Shown here: positions 13,092 to 16,900 of the stretch, piece by piece | Layout: each line of letters begins with the position of its first letter | Position numbering within the stretch: the stretch's first letter is position 1 | NCBI GenBank assembly: GCA_026987155.1 | Contig: JALSNG010000027.1 | Coordinates: 1-16,900, forward strand | Length of the DNA: 16,900 nt | Direction of reading: 5' to 3' | Source: Thermococcus sp. | GTDB taxonomy: Archaea; Methanobacteriota_B; Thermococci; Thermococcales; Thermococcaceae | Program-made: the position numbers and the translations under genes | Notes under the pieces: model-generated | Told to the model about the DNA's origin: nothing | The model's database searches: none | Seen by the model: only the letters and a program-made list of their open reading frames with translations

Positions 13092-15587
13092 ATGAAAACT
13101 GTCTGGAAGACTATTCCGATAGTTATACTCTTGCTTTTTTCAGTGATTCCAGGTACAGTTATGGGCACCTCAGCGGCACAACTCAGCGGCAGTATGACAG
13201 TCAAAGTTACGGATTGGGGCAACGTGGAATACGACGTGACGCTAAGCCTCAGTTCCCCCACCAACTGGGAGGTGTACGTGGAACTCACTGACGGAGCCCA
13301 AATTAGCAGCTACTGGAGTGTGAACAAGGAAGTCCAAGGAGACGTGGTGATACTAACACCCCCAAGCTGGAACCAAGGTCCGAGTGCAACCTTTGGGATG
13401 ATAGTACAGAATGGGAAAGTAAAATCCATGAAACTTGTCGCGGATGGACAGGTATTGGACGTGTGGCCTTCGGGGGCGAGCGTTTCAAACGAGACTTCAA
13501 ACCAGACGAGTGGTAACGAGACTTCAGGCGGAAGCAGTAACGGGACTTCAAACAATCAGACAAGCGGTAACGAAACATCCGGTGGAGGAGGTAACGTCCC
13601 AAGTAATGAAACGAACGGGACTTCAGGAAACGTTACAGACAACACTACCACAGGAAACACCACCAGCAATCAAACGAGTGATAACGAGACTTCAGGAGGA
13701 GTTGGAAGTAATGAAACCTCAGGCAACCTGATTAAACCAGGAGCAATAAGCGTTAAAACCAGCAACTGGGGAAGCACAGAGTACGATGTGACCTTAGACT
13801 TGGGCGGAACTTACGATTGGGTTTTAAAAGTCAAACTCAAGAAGGGTTCAACCGTAACAAGCTCATGGAGCGTTAACAAAGCCGAACAGGACGGTTACGT
13901 TATATTCACCCCCGTAAGCTGGAACAAAGGACCAACCGCAAGCTTCGGATTCATAGCCACAGGAAGCGAACCCGTCGAGTACATGATCCTCGAAGTTAAC
14001 GGCCAAACCTGGGACGTATGGCCTGAGAACGCCCCATTACCAACCCCAAGTAACAACACCACTCCCTCACCGTCGCCCTCTCCGCAGTGGTTTTTCATTA
14101 CCAATCCAAACGATACAGGCAATCTTTATATGGCATACAAGGTGCTCGGAAACACGTCCTCCACTTTGACGGTGGAGCTCGTTCTTGCCAACAAAAACAC
14201 CCACTATGTGTGGAACGGCTACTACTTCGATGTAAAGAATGTAACCTTTGAAACCAGTGGCAGAATAACATCCATAGGCTATTCCGATGGGGGAAGTCCC
14301 GAATACACAGTAAATGGAAGCAGGGTGATTCTTGACCTGACATGGAGGGGGATGTTCCCACTAAACACATCAGTCAGCATCTTGATGACGATAGAGAAAG
14401 CAGGAGAAAATCCCCTTCCCCACAACTTTGTTATAAACTACGTGAGGGGCCCCGTGCTCTACCCAACTACAGGAAAACTGCCTGGGAGCTGGAAACCCGG
14501 GAACTTCACGATAAATGACCTTATTGAAAGCCCAGCCGAATACTACAGCTCAAACGTGAAACCCCACAGCAATGGATTCATCATGTACAATCCACCGAGC
14601 AGGACACAGATTATAATAGGCCTCGCAAACATCACCTACCCGTTAAACCTCGCCAAGAGCTCCAAGATGTGGGTTCCCAACAAGTACTTTGCCATGTCCC
14701 TCGCCCTCGCGTATGAATGGTTTAAAGTAAACCCCAATTTCCTCATGGCACTTGCGGCAAAGGAGAACTGGGGAACAGCATTAACACAAGACCCCTCCTT
14801 TACGGGCATAAACGTTACATACCGCGGAGAAAAGTGGAACTGGCCAATAGTTATCAACCACCCAGACGGAGTTTTCCAAGTCGAAAAGGGCAACTTCAAC
14901 CAGATAAAGAAGTATTATCCAGACATATTCCCCGAAAATGCAGATCATGAGGATTACATGCAAGTCTCGTTGGACTCCAAAGACACCGCGTGGATTACAT
15001 CGCCAATAACTGCCACCCTTAGCCTCACCATGGAGAGAGAACTTCTCTATGCTGCTTTGGGTGAGAAATACAACGAATTCCTGCGGAATGCCAAGGATCC
15101 GTGGGCCGAAACTGAGATAATAGACTTTGGATACAACAGGGGGATGGGTTCCCTTGCTGCCCTCAAGATATTCTCGGACAACTGGGAAAAGGCCATAAAC
15201 GCCCCCGTACTCTGGGAAGCCTTTGGAATGTCAGGATTCGGAGGTCACGTTCCCACAGTAATCAACGTGACTGCCACGATGGACGCGGAAACCAGAGACA
15301 TCTACGACGCCAACCTGACATGGCAAGACATCGAATACTTTTTCGGGGTTATAAGGCAGAAGTTCTTTAGGCAGGGTGCGATAAGCGACTCCGAGTGGAA
15401 GGAGATGATGAACGACGTTCACAGGGCCTACGACCTTCTCTCACAGCACTGGGGAGGGAATCATGTTTCCTACCGCTACGATTTCTTAACTATCCTGCGG
15501 GTGGCAATGAGTCACTGGCCGCACCCCCTAATACCAAGACCGACAGGGAATGATTGGTACTACAATGCCAGGAACTACAAGCCGTAA
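13092..15587 (+). CDS. Secreted CBM2-CBM2 protein with lysozyme/transglycosylase-like domain
   Basis: This 831-residue exported protein starts at 13092, after GGAGGTG; the frame is open upstream but that part overlaps the promoter. After the signal peptide (about 1-28) come a CBM2-like module (34-126), an Asn/Ser/Gly/Thr linker with 14 sequons (127-215), a second CBM2-like module (216-311; both share EYDVTL, SWSVNK, a TP.SWN.GP core and DVWP), a Pro/Ser linker (312-332) and a beta-rich module (about 333-464). The C-terminal region shows an order typical of SLT/GH23-type lysozyme folds: NPNFLMALAAKENWG (E558, possible catalytic acid), DGVFQVE (592-598) and FGYNRG (679-684). The modules suggest binding and cleavage of an insoluble polysaccharide, either chitin/cellulose or bacterial murein. 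The catalytic assignment is inference. Confidence 0.85.
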   Translation: MKTVWKTIPIVILLLFSVIPGTVMGTSAAQLSGSMTVKVTDWGNVEYDVTLSLSSPTNWEVYVELTDGAQISSYWSVNKEVQGDVVILTPPSWNQGPSATFGMIVQNGKVKSMKLVADGQVLDVWPSGASVSNETSNQTSGNETSGGSSNGTSNNQTSGNETSGGGGNVPSNETNGTSGNVTDNTTTGNTTSNQTSDNETSGGVGSNETSGNLIKPGAISVKTSNWGSTEYDVTLDLGGTYDWVLKVKLKKGSTVTSSWSVNKAEQDGYVIFTPVSWNKGPTASFGFIATGSEPVEYMILEVNGQTWDVWPENAPLPTPSNNTTPSPSPSPQWFFITNPNDTGNLYMAYKVLGNTSSTLTVELVLANKNTHYVWNGYYFDVKNVTFETSGRITSIGYSDGGSPEYTVNGSRVILDLTWRGMFPLNTSVSILMTIEKAGENPLPHNFVINYVRGPVLYPTTGKLPGSWKPGNFTINDLIESPAEYYSSNVKPHSNGFIMYNPPSRTQIIIGLANITYPLNLAKSSKMWVPNKYFAMSLALAYEWFKVNPNFLMALAAKENWGTALTQDPSFTGINVTYRGEKWNWPIVINHPDGVFQVEKGNFNQIKKYYPDIFPENADHEDYMQVSLDSKDTAWITSPITATLSLTMERELLYAALGEKYNEFLRNAKDPWAETEIIDFGYNRGMGSLAALKIFSDNWEKAINAPVLWEAFGMSGFGGHVPTVINVTATMDAETRDIYDANLTWQDIEYFFGVIRQKFFRQGAISDSEWKEMMNDVHRAYDLLSQHWGGNHVSYRYDFLTILRVAMSHWPHPLIPRPTGNDWYYNARNYKP
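13470..13736 (+). repeat. Low-complexity Asn/Ser/Gly/Thr linker repeat
   Basis: Imperfect short repeats encode the NETSG, NQTSG and NGTSG units of the linker. AACGAGACTTCA occurs exactly at 13488-13499, 13515-13526 and 13683-13694. Codon variation between the other copies suggests an old, slowly decaying repeat that can still expand or shrink by slippage. Confidence 0.75.
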
Positions 15588-15594
15588 AGTTCTT

Positions 15595-15615
15595 TGATTT
15601 TATTATTTTTTGAAA
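15595..15615. terminator. T-rich terminator between convergent genes
   Basis: GATTTTATTATTTTTTG follows the stop of the CBM/lysozyme-like gene, and in reverse the 42-bp gap gives CCTTTTC and CCATTTTC tracts after the cysS stop. It probably ends transcripts from both sides. Confidence 0.5.
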
Positions 15616-15629
15616 ATGGTAGAAAAGGA

Positions 15630-16900
15630 TCAAAATTTAACCCTTTTCCAGACTGTTCCCTGCGGGGTGTCTTCAAGCTGAATACCAATCTCCCTGAGCT
15701 CGGCCCTTATCTTGTCCGCCAGAGCGAAGTTCCTCTCCTTCCTGAGCTGGGCGCGGACCTCGATGAGAAGGTTGATTAGCACCTCCTCCTTGCCTGCCTT
15801 CTGTTCTTTGAAGTAGTCCTCAAAGAGACCGAAAACCTCGCTCACAGCCTTGAAGAACTCCATCGCCTTGCGGAGGATGCTTTCCTTCGGCTTCTCAACC
15901 TTTGTCAGATACCTGTTGACTGCGTTGCTTGCCTCGAAGACCGCTTTCATAGCTTCGGCGGTGTTGAAGTCGTCGTCCATGGCCTCGTAGAACTTCCTCC
16001 GTGCCTCCCGGATGGCCTCGTAAGCCTCGAACTCTTCTTTGCCCCACTTAAAGGAAATCTCCGCCCTCTCCATAGCCACACGAATGTTCTCAAGGGTGTT
16101 ATACAGACGCTCAAGGTTGTTCTTGGCGTGTTCCATGCCCTCCTCGGTGTAGTCGAGCGGCGAGCGGTAGTGCCTCTGGAGGACGAAGAGCCTGATAACC
16201 TCCGGGTCGTAGCGCTCCAGCATTTCTCTGATAGTCACGAAGTTGCCGAGGCTCTTGCTCATCTTCTCCCCGTTCACCATCAGGAAGCCGGTATGGAGCC
16301 AGTATTTGACCCACTGCTGGCCGGTGCATGCCTCGGTTTGGGCTATCTCGTTCTCATGGTGCGGGAAGATGAGGTCGTTGCCGCCGCCGTGGATGTCGAA
16401 GCTCTCCCCGAGGTACTTGGTGCTCATCGTGGAGCACTCTATGTGCCAGCCGGGCCTTCCCTCGCCCCATGGGCTTTCCCATTTGGGCTCCCCGGGCTTG
16501 GCCTTCTTCCAGAGGGCAAAGTCTTCAGGGTTCCTCTTGCCCTCACCGGGCTCAACACGAGCGCCCTTCCTGAGCTCTTCAAGCTTTATTCCGCTGAGCT
16601 TTCCATAATCCCTGAACCGCTGAACCTCAAAGTAAACGCCGTCAGAGCCTTCGTAGGCGTAGCCCTTCTCCTCCAGCTTTTTCACGAAGTCTATGATATC
16701 CTCGATGTGCTCGGTAACGCGCGGGTAAATATCGGCTGGCTTGACCTTGAGGGCCTTCATGTCCTCAAGGAAGTATCTCAAAAAGCGCTCGGCGAGCTCC
16801 TTTGGATCCTCACCAGTTTCATTGGCTCTCCGGATTATCTTGTCATCTATATCGGTAAAGTTCATGACCATTAGAACCGTGTAGCCTTTATGCTCCAGGT
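15630..16900 (-). CDS. cysS: Cysteinyl-tRNA synthetase (5' part outside window)
   Basis: CysRS charges tRNA-Cys with cysteine in the cytoplasm. About 423 codons are present; the frame stays open through the window edge (LEHKGYTVLMVMNFTDIDD at the cut end), so the HIGH motif and the first zinc-binding Cys lie outside. Visible hallmarks are MNFTDIDDKI, GWHIECS with the zinc-ligand Cys, GGGNDLIFPHHENEIAQ with zinc-site His/Glu residues, and the KMSKS signature in GEKMSKSLGN. A C-terminal helical anticodon-binding domain ends GTVWKRVKF. Nothing is odd. An ATG at 16871 is internal and not the start. Confidence 0.97.
   Translation of the reverse strand, partial: LEHKGYTVLMVMNFTDIDDKIIRRANETGEDPKELAERFLRYFLEDMKALKVKPADIYPRVTEHIEDIIDFVKKLEEKGYAYEGSDGVYFEVQRFRDYGKLSGIKLEELRKGARVEPGEGKRNPEDFALWKKAKPGEPKWESPWGEGRPGWHIECSTMSTKYLGESFDIHGGGNDLIFPHHENEIAQTEACTGQQWVKYWLHTGFLMVNGEKMSKSLGNFVTIREMLERYDPEVIRLFVLQRHYRSPLDYTEEGMEHAKNNLERLYNTLENIRVAMERAEISFKWGKEEFEAYEAIREARRKFYEAMDDDFNTAEAMKAVFEASNAVNRYLTKVEKPKESILRKAMEFFKAVSEVFGLFEDYFKEQKAGKEEVLINLLIEVRAQLRKERNFALADKIRAELREIGIQLEDTPQGTVWKRVKF

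Noticed and set aside
16128..16874. Plus-strand open frame opposite cysS
   Set aside because: Antisense to a complete CysRS frame with KMSKS; no start signal.
1..16900. CRISPR arrays, tRNA/rRNA genes, insertion sequences
   Set aside because: No spaced direct repeats, no tRNA-like cloverleaf with CCA-proximal stems, no rRNA-like stretches and no transposase-like frame were seen.

Overview
This window comes from a hyperthermophilic euryarchaeon of the order Thermococcales, most likely Thermococcus. The evidence is archaeal TATA/BRE promoters about 30-45 nt upstream of starts, ribosome binding sites of the GGTGGT/GAGGTG type, tightly packed genes with ATGA overlaps, moderately high GC with AGG/AGA arginine codons, and typical archaeal proteins (archaeal FtsY, SurE, a compact cysteinyl-tRNA synthetase, secreted Asn/Thr-rich glycoprotein linkers). 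The species cannot be decided from the sequence alone.

Layout, left to right. (1) 1-850: the tail of an unknown gene, then surE (5'/3'-nucleotidase), plus strand. (2) 975-2715: an apparent four-gene plus-strand operon of unknown function. It has a 55-codon exported peptide not previously apparent because of its TTG start, a membrane-anchored Cys-containing ectodomain protein, and two tandem paralogous multi-span membrane proteins of 156 residues each. (3) 2722-4188: minus-strand ftsY (SRP receptor) and a small protein resembling a degenerate RecA/KaiC-like domain. (4) 4303-9046: a complete plus-strand nucleoside-type ABC importer (BMP-family lipoprotein, double ATPase, two permeases). (5) 9091-10080: a minus-strand ZnuA/TroA-like binding protein with a C-terminal membrane anchor and no partner transporter nearby. 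(6) 10170-11954: a secreted HELGH metalloprotease-like protein. (7) 11933-12901: a minus-strand pair, a purine-type phosphoribosyltransferase followed by a 102-residue hypothetical protein. (8) 13092-15587: a large secreted protein with two CBM2-like modules, a heavily sequon-bearing linker and a C-terminal lysozyme/transglycosylase-like domain. (9) 15630-16900: cysS, minus strand, cut by the window edge.

Functionally, SurE, the BMP-type importer and the phosphoribosyltransferase fit nucleotide/nucleoside salvage, although they are not one operon. The metalloprotease, the CBM/lysozyme-like protein and the ZnuA-like protein form an exported set consistent with a heterotrophic, polymer-degrading lifestyle. 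The two most interesting items are the CBM2-CBM2-lysozyme-like protein, since archaea lack murein and its target is an open question, and the uncharacterised four-gene membrane operon at 975-2715.
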